DNA of 48,029 nt. Origin: Streptomyces panaciradicis (GTDB lineage: Bacteria; Actinomycetota; Actinomycetes; Streptomycetales; Streptomycetaceae). Both the position numbers and the translations under genes were made by a program. The stretch lies in contig NZ_JAMGBF010000118.1 of assembly GCF_023516615.1 (NCBI RefSeq), forward strand, positions 1-48,029. The letters run 5' to 3'. Of this stretch, positions 37,869-46,196 are shown in pieces; positions within the stretch are counted from its first letter, which is position 1; each line of letters begins with the position of its first letter. Below the pieces are notes generated by a model that worked only from the letters and a program-made list of their open reading frames with translations, was not told the DNA's origin and searched no databases.

Positions 37869-38767
37869 CGGCAGGCGACTCGTCGCGCCCCGGTGATCCG
37901 GAGCGCGGCACGCTCGACAAGGCCGCGGGCGAGAACTTCCCCGTGGCGCCCTTCTTCCTGCCCAGGGACTGGCGCGACGACCTCATGGCGGTCTACGGCT
38001 TCGCCCGCCTCGTCGACGACATCGGCGACGGCGACCTGGCCCCCGGCGGCGCCGACGCCCGGCTGCTCGGCGTGTCCCCCGCGGACGCCGAGGACCGGCT
38101 GCTCCTCCTGGACGCCTTCGAGGCCGACCTCGACCGGGTCTTCTCCGGCGAGCCCCGCCACCCCCTGCTGCGCCGCCTGCAGCCCACGGTCCGCCGCCGC
38201 TCGCTCACCCCCGAGCCCTTCCGCGGCCTGATCGCCGCCAACCGCCAGGACCAGCTGGTCAGCCGCTACGAGACCTACGACGACCTGCTCGCGTACTGCG
38301 AGCTGTCGGCCAACCCCGTGGGCCGGCTGGTGCTGTCCGTCACCGGCACCTCGACGCCCGAGCGCGTCCGGCTCTCCGACGCGATCTGCACGGCGCTGCA
38401 GATCGTCGAACACCTGCAGGACGTCGCCGAGGACCTCGGCCGCGACCGCATCTACCTGCCCGCCGAGGACATGAAGCGATTCCACGTCCAGGAGGCGGAT
38501 CTCGCCACACCCACCGCGGGCGCATCGGTGCGCGCACTGGTTGCATACGAAGCAGAACGCGCCCGCTGTCTCCTGAATGAAGGCGCCCCCCTGGTGGGTA
38601 GCGTCCACGGCAGGTTGAAGCTGCTGCTCGCGGGGTTCGTGGCGGGGGGAAGGGCGGCGGTCCACGCGATCGCCGCCGCCGAATACGACGTACTTCCCGG
38701 CCCGCCCAAGCCCGGCAAGCTCCGGCTGCTGCGCGAGGTGGGCGTGACTCTGCGAGGAGAGGGGTGA
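37865..38767 (+). CDS. hpnC: Hydroxysqualene synthase HpnC (squalene/phytoene synthase family)
   Basis: A 300-residue trans-isoprenyl synthase. The first Asp-rich motif is ARLVDDIGD and the second is in LQDVAEDLGRDRIYLP. ENFPVAPFFLPRDWRDDL near the N-terminus is characteristic of HpnC. In the three-enzyme bacterial route, HpnD makes presqualene diphosphate from two FPP, HpnC converts it to hydroxysqualene and HpnE reduces that to squalene. GTG at 37865 fits the conserved N-terminus; an earlier frame exists without similarity. It is the first main gene of the operon, and its TGA overlaps the hpnD GTG. Confidence 0.93.
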   Translation: MTAGDSSRPGDPERGTLDKAAGENFPVAPFFLPRDWRDDLMAVYGFARLVDDIGDGDLAPGGADARLLGVSPADAEDRLLLLDAFEADLDRVFSGEPRHPLLRRLQPTVRRRSLTPEPFRGLIAANRQDQLVSRYETYDDLLAYCELSANPVGRLVLSVTGTSTPERVRLSDAICTALQIVEHLQDVAEDLGRDRIYLPAEDMKRFHVQEADLATPTAGASVRALVAYEAERARCLLNEGAPLVGSVHGRLKLLLAGFVAGGRAAVHAIAAAEYDVLPGPPKPGKLRLLREVGVTLRGEG

Positions 38768-39714
38768 TCCGGACCGTGGAGTCGGAACAGCACGTGTCCG
38801 CACCGGTACTCGCCGCCTACAGCTACTGCGAGGCCGTCACCGGACAGCAGGCCCGTAACTTCGCGTACGGCATCAGACTGCTGCCGACGCCGAAGCGGCG
38901 CGCGATGTCGGCGCTGTACGCGTTCTCGCGGCGCGTCGACGACATCGGCGACGGAGCGCTCGCCGGGGACGTCAAGGCCGCGAGGCTCGAGGACACCCGG
39001 GCGCTGCTGACCCGGGTGGGCGCCGGCGAGGTCGCCGAGGACGACATCGACCCCGTCGCGGTCGCCCTCGCCCACGCCGCCGAGGCCTTCCCGATCCCGC
39101 TCGGCGGCCTCGACGAACTGATCGACGGCGTGCTGATGGACGTCCGCGGCGAGACCTACGAGACCTGGGACGACCTGAAGGTCTACTGCCGCTGCGTCGC
39201 GGGCGCCATCGGGCGGCTCTCGCTCGGCGTCTTCGGCACCGAACCGGGAGCGCGCGGCGCCGAGCGCGCGTCCGAGTACGCGGACACCCTGGGCCTCGCG
39301 CTGCAGCTCACCAACATCCTCAGGGACGTCCGCGAGGACGCCGAGGGCGGACGCACCTATCTGCCCTCCGACGACCTCGCGAAGTTCGGGTGCTCAGCCG
39401 GGTTCCACGGCCCCACCCCGCCGGAGGGCTCCGACTTCGTGGGCCTCGTGCACTTCGAGGTGCGGCGGGCCCGCGCCCTGTTCGCCGAGGGCTACCGGCT
39501 GCTGCCGATGCTCGACCGGCGCAGCGGCGCCTGCGTGGCGGCCATGGCCGGCATCTACCGCCGCCTCCTCGACCGCATCGAGCGCGACCCCCAGGCCGTG
39601 CTGCGCGGCCGGGTCTCGCTGCCCGGCCGGGAGAAGGCCTACGTCGCCGTCCGCGGGCTGTCCGGCCTGGACACCCGGCATGTGACGCGGAGGACCGTCA
39701 GGAGGCGCGCCTGA
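38764..39714 (+). CDS. hpnD: Presqualene diphosphate synthase HpnD
   Basis: A 316-residue squalene/phytoene synthase family protein. It has NFAYGIRLLPTPKRRAMSALYAFSRRVDDIGDG (Asp-rich motif 1 at RRVDDIGDG) and LTNILRDVREDAEGGRTYLP (motif 2). Together with HpnC and HpnE it forms squalene from FPP at the membrane surface. The order C-D-E is the usual one. The C-terminus is basic (RHVTRRTVRRRA). GTG start, coupled to hpnC by GTGA. Its stop overlaps the start of a 45-residue ORF as TGATG. All catalytic residues are present. Confidence 0.95.
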   Translation: MIRTVESEQHVSAPVLAAYSYCEAVTGQQARNFAYGIRLLPTPKRRAMSALYAFSRRVDDIGDGALAGDVKAARLEDTRALLTRVGAGEVAEDDIDPVAVALAHAAEAFPIPLGGLDELIDGVLMDVRGETYETWDDLKVYCRCVAGAIGRLSLGVFGTEPGARGAERASEYADTLGLALQLTNILRDVREDAEGGRTYLPSDDLAKFGCSAGFHGPTPPEGSDFVGLVHFEVRRARALFAEGYRLLPMLDRRSGACVAAMAGIYRRLLDRIERDPQAVLRGRVSLPGREKAYVAVRGLSGLDTRHVTRRTVRRRA

Positions 39715-39851
39715 TGGACAAAGCGGTCCAAGGTGATTCCAGCGGCGAAAAGCGGCACGCAACCCTCCGGACGAGGACGGCGTCCCTGACTGCGACGGCC
39801 TGCCGTGCACGGTTCGACCACGGCGGTCGCGCAGGGGAGGACGCACGATGA
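39714..39851 (+). CDS. 45-residue protein coupled between hpnD and hpnE
   Basis: The ORF fills the gap between hpnD and hpnE exactly. Its ATG overlaps the hpnD stop (TGATG), and its TGA overlaps the hpnE ATG (ATGA). A GGAGG lies 9 bases upstream within the end of hpnD. The product is basic and polar (QGDSSGEKRHATLRTRTASL, then RARFDHGGRAGEDAR) with no membrane helix. I recall that similar short proteins at this place in Streptomyces hopanoid clusters carry a DUF name (possibly DUF6380), but I cannot check. Function unknown. Coupling alone may be its purpose. Confidence 0.6.
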   Translation: MDKAVQGDSSGEKRHATLRTRTASLTATACRARFDHGGRAGEDAR

Positions 39852-41275
39852 GCGACGGCACGCGGCCGGGGGGACCGGCCGCCGGCACCCCGGGACGGTC
39901 CGGGCGCGACGCCGTCGTGATCGGCGGCGGGCTCGCCGGCATCACCGCCGCGCTCGCCCTCGCCGACGCCGGAGTCGGCGTCACCCTGGTCGAGAGCAGG
40001 CCGAGACTGGGGGGCCTCGCCTTCTCCTTCCGGCGCGGCGACCTGACCGTCGACAACGGCCAGCACGTGTACCTGCGCTGCTGCACCGCCTACCGCTGGT
40101 TCCTCGACCGCATCGAGGCGGCGGCGCTGGCGCCGCTGCAGGATCGTCTCGACGTGCCCGTCCTCGACGTCGCGCGGCCCGAGGGCCGACGGCTGGGCAG
40201 ACTGCGGCGCGACGCCCTGCCCGTGCCCCTGCACCTGGGGCGCAGCCTGGCGACGTACCCCCATCTCTCGCTCGCCGAACGGGCCAGGGTGGGCCGTGCC
40301 GCGCTCGCGCTCAAGGGGCTCGACCTCGCCGATCCGGACCTGGACACGCAGGACTTCGGCAGCTGGCTGGCCGCGCACGGCCAGTCGGCGCGTGCCGTCG
40401 AGGCCCTGTGGGACCTGGTCGGGGTCGCCACCCTCAACGCGGTCGCGGGCGACTCCTCGCTGGGGCTCGCCGCGATGGTGTTCAAGACCGGTCTGCTGTC
40501 CGACCCGGGCGCGGCCGACATCGGATGGGCCCACGTCCCGCTGGGCGAACTGCACGACCGGCTCGCCCGCAAGGCGCTCGACTCCGCGGGCGTGCGTACC
40601 GAGGTCCGTACACGCGTCACCTCCGTCCTCACTGACGAAAACGGGCGCTGGAGCGTTCAGGTTCCCGGCGAACGGCTCACGGCGGACGCCGTCGTGCTCG
40701 CCGTGCCCCAGCGCGAGGCCCATGACCTGCTGCCCGAGGGCGCCCTCGACGCCCCGGAAAATCTTCTGAGGATCGGCACCGCGCCGATCCTGAACGTGCA
40801 CGTCGTCTACGACCGCAAGGTGCTCGAGAAGCCGTTCTTCGCGGCCCTCGGCACCCCCGTCCAGTGGGTCTTCGACCGCACCGACGCCTCCGGACTGCGC
40901 GAGGGCCAGTACCTCGCGCTCTCCCAGTCGGCGGCGCACGACGAGATCGACGAGCCGGTCGCCGCGCTGCGCGAGCGCTACCTGCCCGAGCTGGAACGGC
41001 TCCTTCCCGGGACCCGCGCCGCCGTCGTCAGGGACTTCTTCGTGACCAGGGAGCGCACGGCGACCTTCGCTCCCGCCCCCGGCGTCGGACGGCTGCGGCC
41101 CGGCGCCCGTACCAAGGCCCCCGGCCTCTACCTGGCCGGAGCGTGGACCGCCACAGGGTGGCCCGCGACCATGGAGAGTGCGGTCCGCAGCGGTGTCAGT
41201 GCGGCGGACGCCGCGCTGAGCGCCCTGGGCCGGCCCCGCCCGCACCGACTCTTCGAGTTCGAGGAGGCGGCCTGA
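39848..41275 (+). CDS. hpnE: Squalene-associated FAD-dependent desaturase HpnE
   Basis: A 475-residue flavoprotein of the phytoene desaturase/amine oxidase family. The FAD loop is DAVVIGGGLAGITAALALADAG (given as VVIGGGLAGITAAL), then VESRPRLGGLAFSF. FAD contacts near the C-terminus are GLYLAGAWTATGWPATMESAVRSG (GLYLAGAWTATGWPATMES). In the HpnCDE route it removes the hydroxyl of hydroxysqualene to give squalene. ATG at 39848 is coupled to the preceding 45-residue ORF. Its stop lies 59 bp before the chosen start of the prenyl synthase gene. Length and motifs are normal. Confidence 0.94.
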   Translation: MSDGTRPGGPAAGTPGRSGRDAVVIGGGLAGITAALALADAGVGVTLVESRPRLGGLAFSFRRGDLTVDNGQHVYLRCCTAYRWFLDRIEAAALAPLQDRLDVPVLDVARPEGRRLGRLRRDALPVPLHLGRSLATYPHLSLAERARVGRAALALKGLDLADPDLDTQDFGSWLAAHGQSARAVEALWDLVGVATLNAVAGDSSLGLAAMVFKTGLLSDPGAADIGWAHVPLGELHDRLARKALDSAGVRTEVRTRVTSVLTDENGRWSVQVPGERLTADAVVLAVPQREAHDLLPEGALDAPENLLRIGTAPILNVHVVYDRKVLEKPFFAALGTPVQWVFDRTDASGLREGQYLALSQSAAHDEIDEPVAALRERYLPELERLLPGTRAAVVRDFFVTRERTATFAPAPGVGRLRPGARTKAPGLYLAGAWTATGWPATMESAVRSGVSAADAALSALGRPRPHRLFEFEEAA

Positions 41276-41334
41276 TGCTCGACCAGCACGCGGCAGGTCC
41301 CCGCACCCCCGGTACCGCAACAAGAGGAGAGACT

Positions 41335-42408
41335 GTGCCCACTGTGCCCCCGGCCGAGAAGGCCGATCGAGAGACCGCAGTGGACGTGACCGCGCTCCTC
41401 GAGCGCGGCCGGACCCTTGCCACACCGGTACTGCGCGCGGCCGTGGACCGTCTCGCCGCTCCCATGGACACCGTCTCCGCCTACCACTTCGGCTGGATCG
41501 ACGCCGACGGCAAGCCCGCCGACGGCGACGGCGGCAAGGCCGTACGCCCCGCCCTCGCGGTGCTGTCCGCCGAGGTCACCGGCGCCGCGCCCGAGGTCGG
41601 CATCCCCGGCGCGGTCGCCGTCGAGCTGGTGCACAACTTCTCCCTCCTGCACGACGACCTGATGGACGGCGACGAGCAGCGCCGCCACCGCGACACCGTC
41701 TGGAAGGTGCACGGCCCCGCCCAGGCGATCCTCGTCGGCGACGCCCTGTTCGCCCTCGCCAACGAGGTCCTCCTCGAACTCGGCACGGTCGAGGCCGGCC
41801 GCGCCACCCGCCGGCTGACCACCGCCACCCGCGCCCTGATCGACGGCCAGGCCCAGGACATCTCCTACGAGCACCGCGACCGCGTCAGCGTCGAGGAGTG
41901 CCTGGAGATGGAGGGCAACAAGACCGGCGCCCTGCTCGCCTGCGCCTCCTCCATCGGCGCCGTCCTCGGCGGCGCGGACGAGCGCACCGCCGACACCCTG
42001 GAGAAGTACGGCTACCACCTCGGCCTGGCCTTCCAGGCCGTCGACGACCTGCTCGGCATCTGGGGCGACCCGGTGTCCACCGGCAAGCAGACCTGGAGCG
42101 ACCTGCGCCAGCGCAAGAAGTCCCTGCCGGTCGTGGCCGCCCTCGCGGCGGGCGGCTCCGCCTCGGAGCGACTCGGCGAGATCCTCGCCGCCGACGCCAA
42201 GAGCAGCGACTTCGAGAACTTCTCCGAGGAGGAGTTCGCGGCCCGCGCCGCCCTCATCGAGGAGGCGGGCGGCCGGGAGTGGACGGCGCAGGAGGCGCGC
42301 CGCCAGCACACCATCGCCATCGAGGCCCTCGACGCCATCGACATGCCCGACCGGGTGCGGGATCGGTTCGCGGCGCTCGCCGACTTCGTCGTCGTACGGA
42401 AGAGATGA
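41335..42408 (+). CDS. Polyprenyl diphosphate synthase (probably FPP for squalene)
   Basis: A 357-residue all-helical prenyltransferase. The first Asp-rich motif is LLHDDLMDGDEQRR and the second is FQAVDDLLGIWGDP (DDLLG rather than DDxxD). GGKAVRPALAVLSAE carries the usual Lys/Arg contacts. It condenses IPP with allylic diphosphates; by location it supplies FPP to HpnD, but the chain length cannot be read. Two starts compete: ATG 41275 (TGATG with hpnE) and GTG 41335. I choose the GTG because the intervening codons include rare AGA, ACA and ACT, and AAGAGGAGAG is a strong Shine-Dalgarno sequence just before it. Confidence 0.92.
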   Translation: MPTVPPAEKADRETAVDVTALLERGRTLATPVLRAAVDRLAAPMDTVSAYHFGWIDADGKPADGDGGKAVRPALAVLSAEVTGAAPEVGIPGAVAVELVHNFSLLHDDLMDGDEQRRHRDTVWKVHGPAQAILVGDALFALANEVLLELGTVEAGRATRRLTTATRALIDGQAQDISYEHRDRVSVEECLEMEGNKTGALLACASSIGAVLGGADERTADTLEKYGYHLGLAFQAVDDLLGIWGDPVSTGKQTWSDLRQRKKSLPVVAALAAGGSASERLGEILAADAKSSDFENFSEEEFAARAALIEEAGGREWTAQEARRQHTIAIEALDAIDMPDRVRDRFAALADFVVVRKR

Positions 42409-42531
42409 TCATTATCGGTCGAATAGCCCTCGCGTAGTCGCCGGCCGGCGCCGCAGCAGAGGTTTCACAGGCACCGGCCGACGGCGGACCCACAGCAGCA
42501 CGACTTCGCACGACTGCACGAAGGGGAAGCC

Positions 42532-44523
42532 ATGACAGCGACGACCGACGGAAGCACCGGGGCACTGCCGCCCCGAGCTGCCTCGGCCAGCGAAACCGAG
42601 AGCACCACCCCCGCGGCGGCCGGGGTCCACGACGTCGCCGTGCGCGCGACCCAGCGCGCGACCGACTTCCTGCTGTCCCGGCAGGACGCCCAGGGCTGGT
42701 GGAAGGGCGACCTCGAGACCAATGTGACCATGGACGCCGAGGACCTGCTCCTGCGGCAGTTCCTGGGCATCCTCGACGAGACCACCGCGCACGCCGCAGC
42801 CCTGTTCATCCGCGGCGAGCAGCGCGAGGACGGCACCTGGGCCACCTTCTACGGCGGGCCCGGCGAACTCTCCACCACCATCGAGGCCTACGTCGCCCTG
42901 CGGCTGGCCGGCGACGAACCCGACGCCCCGCACATGGCCAGGGCCGCCGCGTGGGTCCGCGCGCAGGGGGGCATCGCCGCCGCCCGGGTGTTCACCCGGA
43001 TCTGGCTCGCGCTCTTCGGCTGGTGGAAGTGGGAGGACCTGCCCGAACTCCCGCCGGAGCTGATCTACTTCCCGAAGTGGATGCCGCTCAACATCTACGA
43101 CTTCGGGTGCTGGGCCCGGCAGACCATCGTGCCGCTGACGATCGTCTCCGCGAAGCGGCCGGTGCGGCCCGCGCCCTTCCCGCTGGACGAGCTGCACACC
43201 GACCCGTCCGACCCCAACCCGCCCAAGCCCCTTGCCCCGGTGGCCAGTTGGGACGGCGCCTTCCAGCGGCTGGACAAGGTCCTGCACCAGCTGCGCAAGG
43301 CCGTGCCGCGCGGACTGCGCAGGGCCGCCATGAACAGCGCCGCCCGCTGGATCATCGAACGGCAGGAGAACGACGGCTGCTGGGGCGGCATCCAGCCGCC
43401 GGCCGTGTACTCGGTCATCGCGCTCTATCTGCTGGGCTACGACCTCGAACACCCCGTGATGCGCGAGGGGTTGGCCTCACTGGACCGCTTCGCCGTGTGG
43501 CGCGAGGACGGGGCCCGGATGATCGAGGCCTGCCAGTCGCCGGTGTGGGACACCTGCCTGGCGATGATCGCCCTGGCCGACGCGGGGGTGCCGGCCGACC
43601 ATCCGCAGCTGGTCAAGGCCGCGGACTGGATGCTCGGCGAGCAGATCGTGCGGCCCGGCGACTGGTCCGTCAAGCGGCCCGGACTCCCGCCGGGCGGCTG
43701 GGCGTTCGAGTTCCACAACGACAACTACCCCGACATCGACGACACCGCCGAGGTGGTCCTCGCGCTGCGCCGGGTCAGGCACCACGACCCCGAGCGGGTG
43801 GAGAAGGCCATCGGGCGCGGGGTGCGCTGGAACCTCGGGATGCAGTCGAAGAACGGGGCGTGGGGCGCCTTCGACGTCGACAACACCAGCCCGTTCCCCA
43901 ACCGGCTGCCGTTCTGCGACTTCGGCGAGGTCATCGACCCGCCGTCCGCGGACGTCACCGCCCACGTCGTGGAGATGCTGGCCGTCGAGGGACTCTCCCA
44001 CGACCCGCGCACCCGGCGCGGCATCGAGTGGCTGCTGGCCGAACAGGAGCCGGACGGCTCGTGGTTCGGGCGCTGGGGCGTCAACTACGTCTACGGCACG
44101 GGGTCCGTCGTGCCCGCCCTCGTCGCGGCCGGCTTCCCCGGCTCGCACCCGGCGATCCGCAGGGCGGTGACCTGGCTGGAGTCGGTGCAGAACGACGACG
44201 GCGGCTGGGGCGAGGACCTGCGCTCCTACCACGACAGCAAGGAGTGGAGCGGCAAGGGCGCCTCCACCGCCTCGCAGACCGCGTGGGCCCTGATGGCCCT
44301 GCTCGCGGCGGGGGAGCAGGACTCCAGGTCCGTCGAGCGGGGCGTCGAGTGGCTCGCCGCCACCCAGCGCGAGGACGGCTCCTGGGACGAGCCCTACTTC
44401 ACCGGCACCGGCTTCCCCTGGGACTTCTCCATCAACTACCACCTCTACCGGCAGGTCTTCCCGCTGACCGCGCTCGGCCGCTACGTCCACGGAGAACCGT
44501 TCTCCACCGGCAAGGGGGGCTGA
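42532..44523 (+). CDS. shc: Squalene-hopene cyclase
   Basis: A 663-residue triterpene cyclase that converts squalene to hopene and hopanol at the membrane. The protonating motif is DIDDTAE at residues 401-407. Many QW repeats are visible, for example QREDGTWATFYGG, QENDGCWGGIQ, QEPDGSWFGRW and QNDDGGWGEDL, and the hydrophobic plug region follows GWWKWEDLPELPPE. The first 30 residues are Ser/Thr/Ala-rich and probably disordered. ATG follows GAAGGGGAAGCC. A 123-bp gap separates it from the prenyl synthase, leaving room for an internal promoter. Its stop overlaps hpnG by TGATG. Confidence 0.97.
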   Translation: MTATTDGSTGALPPRAASASETESTTPAAAGVHDVAVRATQRATDFLLSRQDAQGWWKGDLETNVTMDAEDLLLRQFLGILDETTAHAAALFIRGEQREDGTWATFYGGPGELSTTIEAYVALRLAGDEPDAPHMARAAAWVRAQGGIAAARVFTRIWLALFGWWKWEDLPELPPELIYFPKWMPLNIYDFGCWARQTIVPLTIVSAKRPVRPAPFPLDELHTDPSDPNPPKPLAPVASWDGAFQRLDKVLHQLRKAVPRGLRRAAMNSAARWIIERQENDGCWGGIQPPAVYSVIALYLLGYDLEHPVMREGLASLDRFAVWREDGARMIEACQSPVWDTCLAMIALADAGVPADHPQLVKAADWMLGEQIVRPGDWSVKRPGLPPGGWAFEFHNDNYPDIDDTAEVVLALRRVRHHDPERVEKAIGRGVRWNLGMQSKNGAWGAFDVDNTSPFPNRLPFCDFGEVIDPPSADVTAHVVEMLAVEGLSHDPRTRRGIEWLLAEQEPDGSWFGRWGVNYVYGTGSVVPALVAAGFPGSHPAIRRAVTWLESVQNDDGGWGEDLRSYHDSKEWSGKGASTASQTAWALMALLAAGEQDSRSVERGVEWLAATQREDGSWDEPYFTGTGFPWDFSINYHLYRQVFPLTALGRYVHGEPFSTGKGG

Positions 44524-45164
44524 TGAGCACCCAGCCCGCCCCGGCACCGCTGCTGATCGCCTGCGCGCTCGGCATCGAGCGCCTCGCGCTGCGCAGGGGC
44601 GACCGCGGCGAGGCCGGCGGGCCGGTCACCGTGCTGCGGACCGGGATGGGGCCGGAGGCGGCCGAGCGGTCCGTCACGCGGGCGCTGGCCGATCCGGCGC
44701 TCACCGACGCCGCCGTACTGGCCACCGGGTTCTGCGCCGGGCTCGCGCCCGGGATGCACCCCGGGGACCTGGTCGTCGCCGAGGAGACCCGGGCCGCGGA
44801 CGGAACCGTTCCGTGCGTGGGGACCGACCTCCTCGTCAAGGAGCTCGTGCGTGCGGTGCCCGGCCGCACCGTCCACACCGGCCCGCTCACCGGCTCGGAC
44901 CATGTCGTCCGCGGTCATGAACGGTCGGATCTGCTCGCGACCGGCGCGATCGCGGTCGACATGGAGTCCGCCGCGACGCTCCTGAGCGCCGTGCGCACCG
45001 GCGAGCGCCCCGTTGCGGCCGTACGGGTGGTCGTGGACGCTCCTGAACATGAACTCGTCCGTATCGGCACGGTGCGCGGTGGAATATCGGCTTTCCGCGT
45101 TCTTCGCTCGGTACTTCCGGCTTTTTTCGAATGGCACCGTAATTTGCTGCTCCCCAGGAGGTGA
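44523..45164 (+). CDS. hpnG: HpnG nucleoside phosphorylase-like protein (adenosylhopane processing)
   Basis: A 213-residue protein of the PNP/MTA phosphorylase fold. It has LLIACALGIERLAL, TGMGPEAAERSV, ATGFCAGLAPGMHPGDLVVAEET and the active-site VDMESAATL. HpnG removes adenine from adenosylhopane to give phosphoribosylhopane/ribosylhopane. ATG overlaps the shc stop (TGATG). The last 100 bases are noticeably richer in A and T than the rest and include the strong hpnH ribosome binding site AGGAGGTGA right after the stop. The family assignment rests on the fold motif plus its place between shc and hpnH. Confidence 0.9.
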   Translation: MSTQPAPAPLLIACALGIERLALRRGDRGEAGGPVTVLRTGMGPEAAERSVTRALADPALTDAAVLATGFCAGLAPGMHPGDLVVAEETRAADGTVPCVGTDLLVKELVRAVPGRTVHTGPLTGSDHVVRGHERSDLLATGAIAVDMESAATLLSAVRTGERPVAAVRVVVDAPEHELVRIGTVRGGISAFRVLRSVLPAFFEWHRNLLLPRR

Positions 45165-45169
45165 GCCAG

Positions 45170-46192
45170 ATGGCCATGCCGCTGCGTCAGTCCATCAAGG
45201 TCGCTACATACTTGGCCGAACAGAAGCTCCGCAAGCGGGACAAGTTCCCCTTGATCGTGGAGCTGGAACCTCTCTTCGCATGCAACCTGAAGTGCGAGGG
45301 CTGCGGCAAGATCCAGCATCCGGCGGGCGTGCTCAAGCAGCGCATGCCGGTCGCGCAGGCCGTGGGGGCGGTGCTGGAGTCGGGTGCCCCGATGGTGTCC
45401 ATCGCCGGCGGCGAACCCCTGATGCACCCTCAGATCGATGAGATCGTGCGGCAGCTGGTGGCCAAGAAGAAGTACGTCTTCCTGTGCACCAACGCCATGC
45501 TGCTGCGCAAGAAGATGGACAAGTTCACGCCCTCCCCCTACTTCGCCTTCGCCGTGCACATCGACGGACTGCGCGAGCGGCACGACGAGTCGGTGGCGAA
45601 GGAGGGCGTCTTCGACGAGGCCGTGGAGGCGATCAAGGAGGCCAAGCGGCGCGGCTTCCGGGTCACCACCAACTCCACCTTCTTCAACACCGACACCCCG
45701 CAGACCATCATCGAGGTGCTCAACTTCCTCAACGACGACCTCAAGGTCGACGAGATGATGATCTCGCCCGCCTACGCCTACGAGAAGGCGCCCGACCAGG
45801 AGCACTTCCTGGGCGTGGAGCAGACCCGCGAGCTGTTCAAGAAGGCCTTCGCGGGCGGCAACCGCCGCAAGTGGCGGCTCAACCACTCGCCGCTGTTCCT
45901 CGACTTCCTCGAGGGCAAGGTCGACTTCCCGTGCACCGCCTGGGCGATCCCGAACTACTCGCTCTTCGGCTGGCAGCGCCCCTGCTACCTGATGAGCGAC
46001 GGGTACGTCCCGACGTACCGCGAGCTGATCGAGGAGACGGACTGGGACAAGTACGGCCGCGGCAAGGACCCGCGCTGCGCCAACTGCATGGCGCACTGCG
46101 GCTACGAGCCCACCGCCGTCCTCGCCACCATGGGGTCCCTGAAGGAGTCGCTGCGCGCGATGCGCGAGACGGTCTCCGGAAACCGGGAGTGA
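45170..46192 (+). CDS. hpnH: Adenosylhopane-forming radical SAM enzyme HpnH
   Basis: A 340-residue radical SAM protein. The cluster-binding triad is Cys38-x3-Cys42-x2-Cys45 in FACNLKCEGCGK. The SAM-binding GGEP motif is in SIAGGEPLMHP. HpnH joins the 5'-deoxyadenosyl group to diploptene, giving adenosylhopane, the precursor of C35 hopanoids. A C-terminal CANCMAHCGYEP supplies further Cys residues typical of the family. The ATG at 45170 is chosen because the perfect AGGAGGTGA lies 8 bases upstream; a GTG at 45161 is inside that site. It is 4 bp from ispG. Confidence 0.96.
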   Translation: MAMPLRQSIKVATYLAEQKLRKRDKFPLIVELEPLFACNLKCEGCGKIQHPAGVLKQRMPVAQAVGAVLESGAPMVSIAGGEPLMHPQIDEIVRQLVAKKKYVFLCTNAMLLRKKMDKFTPSPYFAFAVHIDGLRERHDESVAKEGVFDEAVEAIKEAKRRGFRVTTNSTFFNTDTPQTIIEVLNFLNDDLKVDEMMISPAYAYEKAPDQEHFLGVEQTRELFKKAFAGGNRRKWRLNHSPLFLDFLEGKVDFPCTAWAIPNYSLFGWQRPCYLMSDGYVPTYRELIEETDWDKYGRGKDPRCANCMAHCGYEPTAVLATMGSLKESLRAMRETVSGNRE

Positions 46193-46196
46193 GGTC

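Noticed and set aside
45161..45169. GTG at 45161 as the hpnH start
   Set aside because: It lies within the AGGAGGTGA Shine-Dalgarno sequence that serves the ATG at 45170.
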